Assembly (NCBI GenBank): GCA_028456385.1 | Contig: JALNQF010000058.1 | Location: 62,001-126,000 of the forward strand | From: Ophiosphaerella korrae | Taxonomy: Eukaryota > Ascomycota > Dothideomycetes > Pleosporales > Phaeosphaeriaceae | Direction of reading: 5' to 3' | DNA: 64,000 bases | In this document: positions 50,241 through 62,426 of the stretch, in pieces | Layout of the letters: each line of letters opens with the position of its first letter | Position numbering within the stretch: position 1 is the first letter of the stretch | The notes under the pieces: generated by a model | The model's database searches: none | The model's input: the letters and a program-made list of their open reading frames with translations, nothing else | Told to the model about the DNA's origin: nothing | Position numbers and translations under genes: made by a program

Positions 50241-52621
50241 CTACAACTTAGCCTTACTATCCAACCCGCTTGCAACTCCACGCGAGATGTAATCTGAAAT
50301 AGCCATGTTGGTCACCATGGGATTGACCCCGCTCGCACTCGGGAAAACACTTGCATCAGCAACATACAAGCCCTGCACTCCCCATACCTTACCGCTCGCA
50401 TTGACAACACCCTCCTTCTCGACCGCACTCATTCTACAAGTCCCCATCTGATGCGCACTCACGAACACTGACTCTGGCGCCGGAAAAGCGTGCTGCTCGA
50501 GTTCGTCTAGCCAGGTTTTGAAGTCGGGATTGTTGATGCCTTGGTCTGGTGACTGAGTTGGGTCGCGCACGAAGCTGCGCATACCCGGTATCACTGCGAA
50601 GATTTCCTGCGCACCTTCCACATATTGGATCTTCGCGAGCCCAAGCAGGCCAGCCATGATGTGCTTTTTGTCGAATTTGCTGACAGTGTATCTGAATCTT
50701 GGGCGACCATCCACAGGATCGGGGTAGACAACGCCAGTATCTCGGTCGCGGACGACAGATATGTAGCCTGCCATATGGCGCAGGCGCGCTGCATCGAGTT
50801 TCGAGGCTAGCCCGCCTTTCCATTCAAGCCAAGTAAGCCAGGCAGTTGGGATCATACTTGTGGCCTCGAGTTTCGCGCCGTGGCCCTTGTTGTCGAGGTT
50901 CTCGTATTCACTCACAACAGAGGTAAGAATACCACCTTCCCAAGGGTTGAGAACTTGCTTGTGAACAGCACCGAGGAGACCCACGGGATGGACATAAAGG
51001 TTTCGCCCGATTTGAGGATTCTTGAGGCCGGAGCGGAGGAGGAGAAGGGGAGATTGCATAGTGCCTGCCGATATGATGATGCGCTTTGCTTTGATGAGGA
51101 CTTTGCGCCTAGTAACAGGTGCGCCAGCTACTCCCCCGTTGGTGTCGCGCGAAGTCCAAGTGCCTAGGAGCCCCGTTGCGGTTTTCTTACCACGTTTGTT
51201 GGAAAATATAACCTTCTCTGCATGGAAACCCTCAAGGAAATTCGCCCCTGCGCGAGCAGCGTCTGGAAGAAACGATACAGCTGGTCCTTGCTTTTCGCAT
51301 GATCCACAGCCAAACGTACAATGACCGCAGTAATGCTCCTTCTTCCCCGTGTTCTGAGGCACTGGCTTGTGGGCCCAGCCCAACTTTCGGGCGCCCTCGA
51401 GTAGCATGGCATTGGGAGGATTGTGTCGTACATAATTTGCGGAAACGCCCATGCGCTCACACACACGATCCAACGACTCCTGAAACGCAGCAGATGTGAA
51501 GAATGGGAGGCCACGAGATGCCCATTCGCGCCGAACATAGCCCTGTGTTTGGAGAGAGGCAGACCAATTTATTGTTCCACCGCCGCCCCATGTTTGCCCA
51601 GCAACAATGTTGGTCGAACTATCATCCGAGGTCATGACGCCACTATTCATGAAGAGATGGTTCCATCCGTCGGCCTCGGCCATGGGATAATGGTCAGGTG
51701 TCCAGTGATATGCCTTTTCCACAACAAGCACACGATGCCCAGCTTCAGTGAGATTCTTAGCACTTACACCCCCACCACATCCACTGCCAACAATAAGCAC
51801 ATCTGTTTCGATAACTTCAGCCTCAGCGCCTGGTGGGATCTGGATGAACGTGTACTCGTAGCCCTTGCCAGCTTTCATGCCCACGGGTACTCGGGGAACA
51901 CCGAGGACCTGGCGCAGGGTCGGGCTGACCTTGATCCATATCTGCTTGGATATTACGGTTAGGGAACGGTGGAGTTGGCGCAGGGCTCCTATGTGTGCAG
52001 TGGACCAGGCTCTGAGGATAGATTCGCGGATGTGAGTCGGTTGTTCACTGATGGGGGTAAGGTAGCCAGTGAGAGCAAGCGAACCTGCGCGCGTGCTGTT
52101 AGGTTGTTAGATGAGGTAGTGCCATTAATTATATGTTTAGTCTCGATCTGTGGAGCCATATGCGGTGAGTCATAATCTACCTACTTTAGGATATTCAGCA
52201 CCATAACCAGCTCTCTCTTAGTGGACTGCGGCAGGCAGACAGCAAAGATCCTCTGCAACTCCAGTTTGAACTCGGGATTGGATGATGCATTATCTTCAAG
52301 ATATGCTTTCGCCGCCGCAGTGGTATCAGGGTCATTTTCAGGAGTAAGAGTGCGCAGTGTGCTGATTGCGTTTGAGTACTCAATGTCAGTCACGGCGAGT
52401 TCAGAACCCACCCTCGTAGTTGACATAGGCTTAATAGTGGGTATGACTGCATCAGCAATAGCCAGTAGCGTTTTCCATTGGGCTGGAGTCAGCGGGTCCT
52501 CTTTGGGTAGCGGTGGCAAGGGTGTGGCGTTTGGTGACACGGCCTCAGTCGGCAAGGACATGTTGAGGATTCCGGGGAGCTGAGCCAGGGGCAGGCCGAT
52601 AATGTCGTGCAACGTCTCCAA
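50241..52621 (-). CDS. Long-chain fatty alcohol oxidase (GMC oxidoreductase family)
   Basis: Two exons, 52185-52621 and 50241-52095, with an 89-bp intron (52096-52184), give 763 residues. The join LNILNTRAGSLALTGYLTPI is natural for this family and replaces the TAG-containing intron sequence. The N-terminal 200 residues hold the family's extra domain (PLTPAQWKTLLAIADAVIP). The FAD-binding loop DVLIVGSGCGGGVSAKNL lies near residue 244. GGGGTINWSASL follows. A Cys-rich stretch HYCGHCTFGCGSCEKQG near 404 is typical of fatty alcohol oxidases. HQMGTCRMS near 694 is the C-terminal GMC motif. The enzyme oxidises long-chain alcohols to aldehydes with oxygen, giving H2O2, usually in peroxisomes or the ER in alkane and fatty acid omega-oxidation. 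The final residues SKAKL resemble a peroxisomal PTS1 only weakly (AKL). Confidence 0.94.
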
Positions 52622-54124
52622 GTTCTATGCACAAGGCCAACAGGCGCAGGTTGTACAGAGAAGATAGACAGGAGCCAGCTGCAATTTATTGACCGCTTTG
52701 CTTTCCCCGCATTTGCAGGACAAGGCTTCGTAGGACGAGTTTCAGCATGTTTGATCGAGGCATCATGTGAGCCTCGGCTTAGGGTAGGTCAGCTGCGCCA
52801 CACGCCACAGACTTCACGTGATGAGTGAGCGATGCCCCGCCGGTTCCAAAGCAGAAAGATGGATCTGGAGGATAGGGCGTGCGGAATAAGTGCGCAGCTA
52901 GCCCAGACAGTCGCATTGCATTGCGATGGATGTGTGGCGCCGGGTGCGGCCTCGTATCGAGATGGTCTCAATGGCCTCGGTGGCCTCAATGTCGACTTGC
53001 AAACAGAGTGATGGACGCAGCGCTACATCATAATTAATTCATTTCAAGGTTTGCGCTTGAGTCTTGACCACAGAAGTGCCCCAGCCGGAGTTCCCATGGC
53101 AAGGCGTAGCGCCCTCGGAGACGTTGGATTCGCACAGGGCAGGGTCGGAAGTGGTTTGATGGGCAGCTCAACGTGTGCTATTGGCCCACTGGCCTGCCTT
53201 ATCTCTTGGTGGGGCGGCCAGCCGTTGGCGCTGCGAGGACAACAGCGCACCACATGAAGGCGCCCAGCAGCGCACACGACATACGACATACGACCGCGCT
53301 GGTTGGAAGAGTAGCAATCACACTCGCATAACGCATAAGACCTCGCCCTGGCTGTGTTTGCGCACTATCTGCACGGCGCGAGGGTGGGCAGAAGGCAGTG
53401 AAGGGAGAGGCGGAGGTCGAGCGCGATGCTCCAGTTAGAAGTTAGCAAAAAGAATGAGCAAGCCGGCCGCCGGGTCGTCGATGATAGTCGGGCCAAGCAA
53501 GCAGGCATCCCCAATCGAGGCGGGCTAACACTGGCCGACCCTCGCCATAGACGATCAGTCCATGGTGGGCAATTATTACCATTCCCTTGAGTTTTAGGCC
53601 AAGCACGCTGGCCTTAATTCATCCTGTGCCCCAGACAGAGCCTCACGGTCCTCGCCCCAGATATCTCCTCCACATCCTCACGCGACACCCTCCCACACAT
53701 CTGCCCATCTGCCACCACGCACGTCCTGAGTCCTGGCGCATTGTGGCCTGTCCTCTGCTGTATCACCGTTTGCCGTCCTCTTATTCCTGCGGCCAGCCTC
53801 ACCAACCAATTGCACCCTCCTTACCGCCTTCTGTTCAGGTTCACCGGGCTCACCGTTGCACTGTCGAGTTGGGCTCGAACTGCTGCCCCGTTGCCCGTTC
53901 GTTTGCACAGGGTCTGCTCTGCCGGTTCTTATCAGTACCACGGTACCACGCTGCTCCTACCATATAAGGCCCACGACACCTCCGCCGCATCATCACCACT
54001 ACAACTTCAACCGCAACCGCAACCGCCAATACAACCACTACCACTGCCACTGCCACTGCCACTGCCACTACTGCAACACCAACACCACAGCCACAACTGC
54101 TCTTGGCCCACGCCGACACTCATC
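52622..54124. promoter_or_regulatory. Intergenic region and long 5' leader of the FYVE gene
   Basis: It holds the promoter of the alcohol oxidase at its left and, from about 53590, a pyrimidine-rich leader of the FYVE-finger gene. The frame of that gene is open back to 53741, but the encoded sequence is low complexity. The leader has a CACTGC microsatellite at about 54041-54072. Confidence 0.45.
54041..54072. repeat. CACTGC hexanucleotide microsatellite
   Basis: Five near-perfect copies of CACTGC in the 5' leader of the FYVE-finger gene. Confidence 0.8.
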
Positions 54125-55415
54125 ATGGCTGCCACGTCCTCTGCGACTGCTATTCCACGCCAGGCGCCCCACCCCGCTGATGCCCCGCGCAAGACGGCTC
54201 AGTACTCGCCCAACGGTACTGCGCTGAGCTCCCCAATCAACATCTCGCCCACTTCGCCTCAGAACAACGCCCGGCTTCCTCTACAGCGCCACCAGGGCAT
54301 CTACCAGCCTCGCACTGCCATCGGCGTCCCGGCTGCGCTTAGGAAGACGGAGAAGTACTGCCACAAGTCTCCTCCCAAGCGCGACTCTGGCATCAATTTT
54401 CCCGCTTCCGCTGGCGGCTGGCAGGCCAAGGGCGGGCTGTCCAAGATCAACACCGACGGCATGGCCAGGCCCAGCTCGCTTGTCGGCAATGAGGACATCG
54501 AGAGCATCTACAATGATGTGCCCATGTCGCCTACTGCAGGTCCCATCACACGCGTCCACTGGCAGGTATGTTGTCCAATTTCCTCTCATTCCTTATGCCG
54601 CGATTAGCCCCACTCTTTCCTCTTGTCGCGTGCCCCAGTCCCAGGTAGGAGCCTACTCTTACTTCTTACGTACATGCGTGAGAGTGGGTCCTCTAGCGCC
54701 GCATTGGCCTAGCCAACTCCCGTTGTCTGTGCTTCCGATGTGCCGAGTGTCTTGCCGAGGCAGGGATTTGTTCAACACAAACATGAAAACCTCGCCCATC
54801 GAAGTTGGATGCTCGGCTGGCCAGCACGCTTGTACGGGTTGTGGCAAGGCTGGTGAGATACGATGCCATGTCCTGCATGGATATTAGTAACACCGTCTTG
54901 TTCCGCTCAAGCCTCCTTCCCCCCACGCTAGAGGCTCCACCCGATGCAGGGCTGCTGTTCGTCACCGCCCTTGTCTTCGTCTCGAATTTCAAATGGCCCT
55001 TGCTCTTCAATTGATCCAGACCAATCGTACTGACGCACCTCTTTAGAACGATCGCCACGTCCAGCTCTGTCAAGCTACTGCCTGCCATGAGCCCTTCACT
55101 TTCCTCCTGCGCCGTCATCACTGCCGCAAGTGTGGTGGCATCTTCTGCTGGGCGCATTCGATCAAGCAGGTCCGTCTCGATGAGCTTGCCCGCTTCCACC
55201 CCGATGGTGCTTGGTACCGTGCATGCGATCGCTGTGATGCCTCCTTCCGTGAATGGGAGCATCTCCGTTCCAGCCGCACCAACAGCGAGAGCTCGGAGAG
55301 CAGTGCAACGGCCGAGGAGAGCGATGCTCCTGAGCCCGCCAAGCGCTCCGGAAACCAGCGCGTGGGCAGCATTGCTCAGAGCGCCCAGGGTGGCTGGACC
55401 TGGAGCACTTTCTGA
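54125..55415 (+). CDS. FYVE-type zinc-finger protein
   Basis: Two exons, 54125-54565 and 55047-55415, joined by a 481-bp intron, give 269 residues. Exon 1 encodes a Ser/Pro-rich, disordered part that starts MAATSSATAIPRQAPHPADA; its 5' end is preceded by a long leader. Exon 2 starts at the finger: CQATACHEPFTFLLRRHHCR with KCGGIFCWAH and CDRCDASF. These contain the RRHHCRKCG core (residues 169-177) that binds phosphatidylinositol 3-phosphate in FYVE domains and the paired Cys that hold two zinc ions. The C-terminus is acidic and Ser-rich and ends WTWSTF. FYVE proteins act on endosomes and vacuoles. The intron join (HWQ-NDRHVQLC) is by frame and GTATGT...TTTAG consensus. An unusually large intron for this window. 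Confidence 0.85.
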
Positions 55416-56569
55416 GTGCATTCTCCACCCCGAAGACTCGTCTCGACTTGTCTGATTCTTCCTTTGCGAGATATCCGGACGGCCGCATTGTTCCCTGTGC
55501 CTGGCTGTCCACCACCTTGATTCCTTCTTACCTGGGAGTACCTGCATGTTAGCATACTATTGGAGTCCTGCATCCATCAATGATGGCCCCCCATTTGCAT
55601 TTCAGCGTTTCCTTTCGCCTCCTTGAAGGCAACTAGACCGGCTGTAGCCTCGATGACGACTGCTACCATAACCGATGATCTCTTTTCTTTACGACTGCTG
55701 AGCCCTCCATTGATGGGTTGAAGGCATTTGAACGATTGGACTCGAACGAGTCTGCGATGTGGGCTGCATGGACTTGGCGTTTGCTTTGAATGTTTCATGG
55801 TTGATGGAGGTTTTTCCTTTGTGCATGCTGAAGGATGATTTCATTCGATGGACTCAGTGAGTCGCAGGCATTGTGGTTGAGCAACGGCTCCCTCGATAGT
55901 TATAGATTGATTGTGGGTTTTGCGGTCATGGGGGACGATTAATGCAGGATTGGTAGCCGATGCCAACAATCAAAACGTCAGGTCAACACTTGAGGACTTA
56001 CTTGCTTGATATGTTTGTGAAATGTGGATACAGTACCCTGATGGCGTGATATACCCCTCAAGCAGTCGTCAGTGCGGTTCCTGACTTGCAGATCAAAGTG
56101 GTGGGTGATGGAAAGTTCCGCCCTGGGTTGGTAGACAGAAGCAAGTCGAATTGAGCGAAGCAAAAAGACCAGACGAAAGAAGGAGCCAGGCACGCCTTGA
56201 TCTAATATGTACGACGAGGATGACCACTTTGGCACGCTGATGGTGCAACACTGAGGCTCCATGGCCCCAGTGTTCAGAAATGCTGGCGGACCCTGATTGG
56301 CCGGCAATTGTGAGGACTAGGATGGCGTAATTATTTCGGCGCACCAGTTTTTATTTCGCACCACAAACTACTGGATCGAGGGACCAGAACAAGGTTTCCC
56401 CGCAGCGCAAGCGTGCTTGGGAATCGACAAGGTCTGGGTTGGATTCCACGACGTTTGGGAGACTGGTTCGGCGCTTTTCGCAGTCATACGACCTCTGCGA
56501 CTGCGAGCCTTCGGGGGCGCAATTGCCCCCGCGGAGAAGGGCTGGGTACCACGACGGTTTCTGGCAGTC
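55416..56569. other. Intergenic region
   Basis: 3' flank of the FYVE gene and upstream region of the tRNA dihydrouridine synthase gene. The Dus1 frame remains open back to 56417, but the start at 56570 is preferred. No other gene is seen. Confidence 0.45.
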
Positions 56570-58273
56570 ATGGCAACTCAGAACACTGGCACGCAGGGAG
56601 AAGCAGAAAGCAATGGGGTGGCACAGGCAGACAGGAAAGGGACGAAGCTTCGAGGGCGCGCCTTCTACGAGAGCATTGGGAGCCCGAAGCTTGTGCTTGC
56701 GCCGATGGTCGAACAGTCAGAGTTCGTACGTTTCTTCACACCTTTCTTCTCCCAATGTCAAAGGCTTTAGCTAATACAATGACCTCTGCAGGCATGGCGC
56801 ATGCTCTCACGCTCATTTCTCCCACCCGACCAGCAAAAGTCCCTTCTAGCATACACGCCCATGTTCCATTCGAAAATGTTTGGTGACAAGAGCAGTTATC
56901 GCGACAACCATTTTCAGCCTCTCAAGTCGGCGATCCCGTCACCGCCTGATTCCTATCATGTCTCACAGCTGCCAGAGTCGGACAGACATCTTGACGGGAA
57001 CCCAGCATTCGATCGACCCCTTACGGTGCAGTTCTGCTCGAATGACCCCGACGATTTGCTGTATGCTGCGAAGCATGTTGCGCCATTTTGCGATGCTGTG
57101 GATCTGAATCTGGGGTGTCCGCAAGGGATAGCGAAGAGGGGCAAGTACGGTGCCTTCTTGCAAGAAGATCCAGACCTAATAGCCAGGATGATACGCAAGC
57201 TGGACGAAGAGTTGGACGTGCCTGTTACTGCGAAAATGCGAGTTCTTGAGACCAAAGAAAAGACGTTGGAATATGCGCAGACCATCCTGAACGCAGGCGC
57301 GAGCATCATCACCGTCCATGGCCGCCGAAGAGAACAAAAGGGCCACAACACAGGCCTGGCAGACTGGACTGTGATCCGCTATCTACGAGACAATCTGCCC
57401 CCAGATACTGTCATCTTCGCCAACGGAAACATCCTCCAACACGAAGACATAGCAGCCTGTCTGGCAGCAACCGGCGCAGATGGCGTAATGAGCGCAGAAG
57501 GCAACCTCTATGACCCCACCATCTTCGCACCTCCACCTCCCCCCTCTACAGACAACCCCGAATACTGGCGCGATCGCAATGGCAAAGGCGGCTACCGCGT
57601 CGACGCAGTAATGCGACGCTACCTCAACATCATCCACCGCCACGCCCTCGGCCAAACCCCACCACTGCGCCCTCCCCTCTGGGTCCCCGGCACCGTCGAA
57701 CCAAGCCCACCCCAAGACACTGACCCAGAGTCAGACGGCCCGCCCAAAAAGAAGCAAAAGCAGGCCCCCAAACCAGGCAAGAAGGATAAAATTACCAACC
57801 CCAATCTATCGCCCATGCAGGCCCACCTCTTCCACCTCTTGCGCCCCCTCGTCGCGCAACACCACCCCATCCGTGACGCCCTGGCGCGTGCCCGCACAGG
57901 CGACATGGATGCATTCGAGCACGTTCTAGCTCTCGTCGAGCGCGCTGTCAAGGCCGGAATACAGGAGTACGAGGCGACGGAAGACCCAGCAGATGCTGAG
58001 GCCAAGGACAAAGACAATGGAAACAATAGGGAGCTCGATCCACGCGAGTCGTCATGGGCGGCGGTGCGGCGGTGTAAGCGGGCGTGGTGGGTTTGCCAGC
58101 CGTATGTGAGGCCGGTGCCGAAGGAGGCGATTGAGAAGGGGAGTTTGACCGTTAAGAAGGAGAAGAAGAAGGAGGGTGGGGGGCTGGGCAAGGTTAGGAA
58201 GATGGAAGAAGGAGTGGTTGAGAGGGAAGAGAAAGGCATCGAGGCGGAGAAGGAGGTGCTGGTTGCTGGGTAG
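56570..58273 (+). CDS. DUS1: tRNA-dihydrouridine synthase (Dus1-like)
   Basis: Two exons, 56570-56725 and 56792-58273, with a 66-bp intron, give 545 residues. The TIM-barrel begins with SPKLVLAPMVEQSEFAWRML, where the join is made, and proceeds through YTPMFHSKMF, PLTVQFCSNDPDDLLYAAK and DLNLGCPQGIAKRGKYGAFL, whose Cys near residue 161 is the active-site acid. VTAKMRVLETKEKTLEYAQT, ITVHGRRREQKG and VIFANGNI bind FMN and RNA. After about residue 300 comes the helical C-terminal domain, then a Lys/Glu-rich tail (KKEKKKEGGGLGKVRKMEEG) longer than in yeast. Dus1 reduces uridine 16 and 17 of tRNA. It acts in nucleus or cytosol. Confidence 0.93.
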
Positions 58274-60299
58274 ATATGGGGATAGAGGATGGAGTAGAGT
58301 AGTTAGATGGTTATTCATATACCCCTGAGAGCCTGGAATAGAGTTTGATATCATGATGTTTTTAGATCGGATTGGGATTTTGGTGCATGTATTGTGTGTA
58401 TACATACGTGTATTTTTCCATGGTTTTTGCTAACTATCCTTTGTTCTTTTGATACCTTCTTATCCGTCAGTGATGAACACTGTTTGCGCTGGAGAACATG
58501 TCAACGCTTGCGGTGGCCGAGATAAGGCAGTATACAGAGCGTTCCATTCTACAAGTCTACCCGCAAGCGAATCTAGCATGGATGGTGGTTTACAGGGCTT
58601 CTTTCAATCCCCCGATTATGCTGTCATGTATTCTTTCTTGCTCGAGCCTGTTCTTCGCCGTGTTGTGACGTCGAGTCTATTGCGTCGAGTCCATTTGTCA
58701 AGTCCAACCTTGCCTAACTTATTACCGCCTTCCGTCTCGTTCCGTCTCTCGCTCCAAAAAATACCAAAACGACCCTCCAGGCTCAAAAAACATGGGCGTC
58801 GTGCTCACAAGATGCCTCGCCACACAACGGTCAACTCGACCGTCTGCGCAGACAGTCTAGGTACTCCATACCAAGTCCGCTTCTATCGTTCATTTGCACT
58901 ATTCTTCTTCCAGTACTGCCTCTATTCCTCGGTATTTCGCGCTGTTGCATCCTCGGTTCGTTGGCCTTCGTTTCCTTCACCAGCAAACGTGATGGCATGA
59001 GCACCCCCTTGAAGCTCAAAACAGCTACTAGTTCAAGCGCATGACTACTAAGAAGCATGCGGCGCATATTTTAATGCTTCTCTGGCGTGATGTGGCGTGT
59101 TTCGTGCCTTCTTCCCTGTCCGTTCCATATGGACTTCGTTCCTCGCGCATGGGGCGATGATGGTCTTCGAGTCGTAAGACAGGCTATTGCTTCGATGTGA
59201 CGTAAGATTCGGTTTATGTTTTGCCATCTTTGGATTCTCGTTTTGAGAAGCGCATGGGGTGTGGGGTGCACGGGTGGGAACATCATCGGGTTGAAAGGGA
59301 CGAAACTACCAATGCGTCGAGCATTCTTAGTGGTTGGTCGAGGTTTGCAACGGTTTAGTTTTTCGGGCCCTTTGCAAGCAGCCTTCATGCTTTTGTAAGT
59401 TCGTACATTTTTGCATTAGGTATAGCTTATCGAAGCAGACTGCAAGTGTTCCAGGGCTCAGTGAAGTAGTATTCGGGTTACGGAATGAGTTTCTTTTCTT
59501 TGTATGCAGCTACAGCTCTCCATACATGAATTGCCAACCTCTTTAAAATATGTCAGCCATTTACAGTAGTTTTATCATTGTAGAATCAGTATTCGTTGTG
59601 AACTCAGGTCCGTGTTATCAGTTGTCAGCAACTAACCCAAATAGCTGGACACTGGAATCGAATACCAACATAATGCATCTCAATCCAATCGTACTTGAGG
59701 TAACTAAAGTTATTACCATTTAATATCTCTTCCCATGTATCCGAACGTAGACTAGCCTACAATAACTCTTGCTGTCTCTACATCGATTGAATCGTCGAGT
59801 ATCCCAACGGTGTTGAAATAGTAGCACTTGTTTGACGATTTCCCACTCAATACCAGTTCAAATATAGTTCGGATATCATCTTTTGTATATCAAATCCATT
59901 ATTGTAAACTTTTTGTCGAACACAAGCTCCTAAACTATATCATTACCAGGTATCTCAACTTCTCCGGGGGGGCTACGTTACGCTCTATTCTGGAGAATAG
60001 AATCACGAATTTGAATTGATAGCACTATATAGTGTACTCTTGAAGCTATACACGATGTAGAAATCTCTCAAAGTCTCCCAGCTACGGTGCAATTTGAATA
60101 GGATGGCTTTCCCGATATCACAATGTTATGGGATAAATGCAACATTGTGCCAAGCTATCATTCACCGCAGGCTACTAACATTCACTTCCGCGATTGCGTT
60201 TGCTAGGAGGCACTACTGATAGGTGAAAGCTTTCTACAATCCCGCTGAGTTTGCAATTATAATACAATAATCACCACACCTATCTTAGACTATAAGAAG
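58274..60299. other. Gene-poor region
   Basis: About 2 kb without a supported gene. A 183-codon plus-strand frame at 58449-59000 is Ser/Arg-rich with no motif. From 59600 on the DNA looks AT-rich. Confidence 0.45.
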
Positions 60300-61235
60300 A
60301 TGGCAAGAGTACGCAAAGAGGTCACCAAGCAGCGACGAGGACTCGAGAGCCGCCTCGGAAAGCGGCAAAGGCAGCACCGAGTAGTGCACCAAGTGGTGTA
60401 CAAGAAAATCGTGTTGGCACCCCCGGGCATACTGCCCCAGAGACCACCCAAGGGTTAGTTACGAGAAAACTCTCAGCCCACTATAAACTGAAAGATACAG
60501 GTATTCCCCGAGATGAGGCACAAGTACCGTGTCCGAGTAAGCAATATCCTATGAAGCCTACCAGGCTATCAATCAAAATACAAGAAACTAATCAAAGATA
60601 TAGTTGTAGTCGTCCCAGCGCCAAAAAGGCGCTCTATCTTCAAGGCAACGGTTCTGCTCACTAAGCCGTCAGAAGCCCGTGAGCCGGATGATGTCCGCCT
60701 GATGGACATTCAGGACGTTATCACCTTAGGTGAGGCTATGGTTTTTTGGGTTGACGGGTCCCACAAAGATAAGCTTTCGGGTGCGGGTGTTGTTTTGGGC
60801 CTCCCAGGAGGCAACTATGATACGCCAAGATCCTACAATTTGGGTCAATTTGCTGGCACCTCTTCTAATGCAGAGATATATGCCATTTATGCTGCCTTGA
60901 GGCAGGCTAGGACGCGGGTAGAGCAGGGAAAGTGCCTCAAGGTTGTGAGGATTTACACTGACTATTTGTCGTTCCTGGCGATGATGAAGAGAGCAACGAC
61001 GATGGCTATAGTGACCAGGTGGTCAAAGAGACATCGAGAAAGCAAAGACCTCGTCAAAATGGTAATCGAGCAAGTGGATTGGCTCGTCGACCAGAACATT
61101 GCGGTCGAACTTGCCTGGGTCAAGGGACACGCGAAAAGCAAGGGAAATAAGCTGGCAGACGGTGCGGCCCTTATTGGGAGGGAGCAATTGAAGGGTGAAT
61201 GGGTGGGTGATGCCCTGCTGGAGTTGCTATACTAA
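60300..61235 (+). CDS. Stand-alone RNase H-fold protein
   Basis: Three exons, 60300-60453, 60501-60536 and 60598-61235, with introns of 47 and 61 bp, give 275 residues. The first 50 residues are very basic (MARVRKEVTKQRRGLESRLG), suiting nucleic acid binding or nuclear import. The RNase H domain covers about 110-260. The metal-binding carboxylates are all in place: Asp in FWVDGSHKD (residue 116), Glu in SSNAEIYAIYAALRQ (156), Asp in IYTDYLSFL (185), Asp in GNKLAD (251), plus the His of WVKGHAKSKG (241). It should cut RNA in RNA-DNA hybrids. No reverse transcriptase lies next to it. It could be a domesticated retroelement RNase H or a cellular paralogue. It sits in a gene-poor stretch. Confidence 0.82.
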
Positions 61236-62426
61236 TGTATATTACTGTAATATAACAAACACTGCCTCTTTCTCAACACAATACCTATTTTTCATATTAC
61301 TAACTCGTAGAATCTTAGAGTATACAGTTGTAAATATATGCTCGTGTGGAGATATTATACAGTGACCTGGAGGTGCTTCATTGTTTTTGAAACTGCTTCT
61401 CCTAGTTATAGGGCGCGTTGAAGGTAGACTAGAACCTGTATCCCTATCTACAAAGGTAGGTTGTAAGTGTATAGTAGGCTCTATTGTTACGCGTCCAGCC
61501 TTGTCCCTTACGTGATATTCGCATTGTGTGCTTCAGAAGTTAGTATAGCAAAGATGGGATATCGCTACTGAAACGCCAAGTGGGTAGTTACCTAGTATAC
61601 GTATGCACTGATAATGACGAAAGATTCCACGAATAAGACAGACGTTCGGCAACTACTAGCATTTGTCATCACGGGGTCTTTAATTCGGCCTAAACGACTG
61701 GATAGAGTAATCGGGGCTTGTAATCACATTGTTTTGGTAGCAAAAGAATATAGCATTATATTGTGCGAAATGAAATAGTAAGACAGTGTTTAGCACCTGC
61801 TGGAGCAATAAGAAGTCGGTAATTCGTTATCTCATAAGTAGGTAGGTACCTAAGTCTTCCGATGCAGCCGAAAAGCGCATGGGAAGTATGCAGGTGCCAG
61901 AAGTGGGCATGCCCGAGAAACTGGGACATTCGGGGTATTATAACCGCGGAGCAGAGGCAAATTTCTTGAAATGGAACTCGGGAGCAGAGCACACAAGGAA
62001 GGTTCGGCGACCTGGCAGTAACACGGCTGAGAGCCTAGTACCTTGGCACATAGATTCGGTCTTTGCGTAATGAGCATCGCCAGTTCTGTTCTCAGCCAAT
62101 CAAAGGCCTTCGCGCACAACTCCGTGCACCGCTTGAGGTCGCGAGATCCAATCTCTAAAAGGTGAGACCCGTAGACGAGTCAGGATTCGCAAGGTTTATC
62201 GGCTCGAGTGTCCGCACCAAAATGCCCTATCCGGTTCCGCGGTGGCTTTTGCTCTGTCGGCAAGGTCCCAAGACTGTTCACCGATCACTCACCATTTCGT
62301 GGAGGCTTGGATTCTGACTGATCCAGACGTGCTCCTCGCAAACTCAATCATAATGACCGTTGTCCCATTTTTCCCAATCTCCACACTCCCTCTATGCTAA
62401 AATCATCTCTCCACTGAGGCACTAGC
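61236..62426. other. Intergenic region
   Basis: No supported gene. Includes the promoter of the rhodopsin-domain gene. Short frames near 61750-62120 overlap on both strands. Confidence 0.45.

Noticed and set aside
52096..52184. Apparent stop after exon 1 of the fatty alcohol oxidase
   Set aside because: An 89-bp intron joins the two frames with correct phase and continuous family homology.
53741..54124. N-terminal extension of the FYVE protein (128 codons)
   Set aside because: Low-complexity Gln/Pro/Leu repeats from a pyrimidine-rich leader and microsatellite. The ATG at 54125 gives a more natural start.
54693..55547. 284-codon minus-strand frame across the FYVE gene intron and exon 2
   Set aside because: It is antisense to a clear FYVE finger. 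Its sequence has no motif and is best explained as a shadow of codon bias in exon 2.
58449..59000. 183-codon plus-strand frame after Dus1
   Set aside because: Ser/Arg/Leu-rich composition without domain, signal or family pattern. It may lie in 3' flank.
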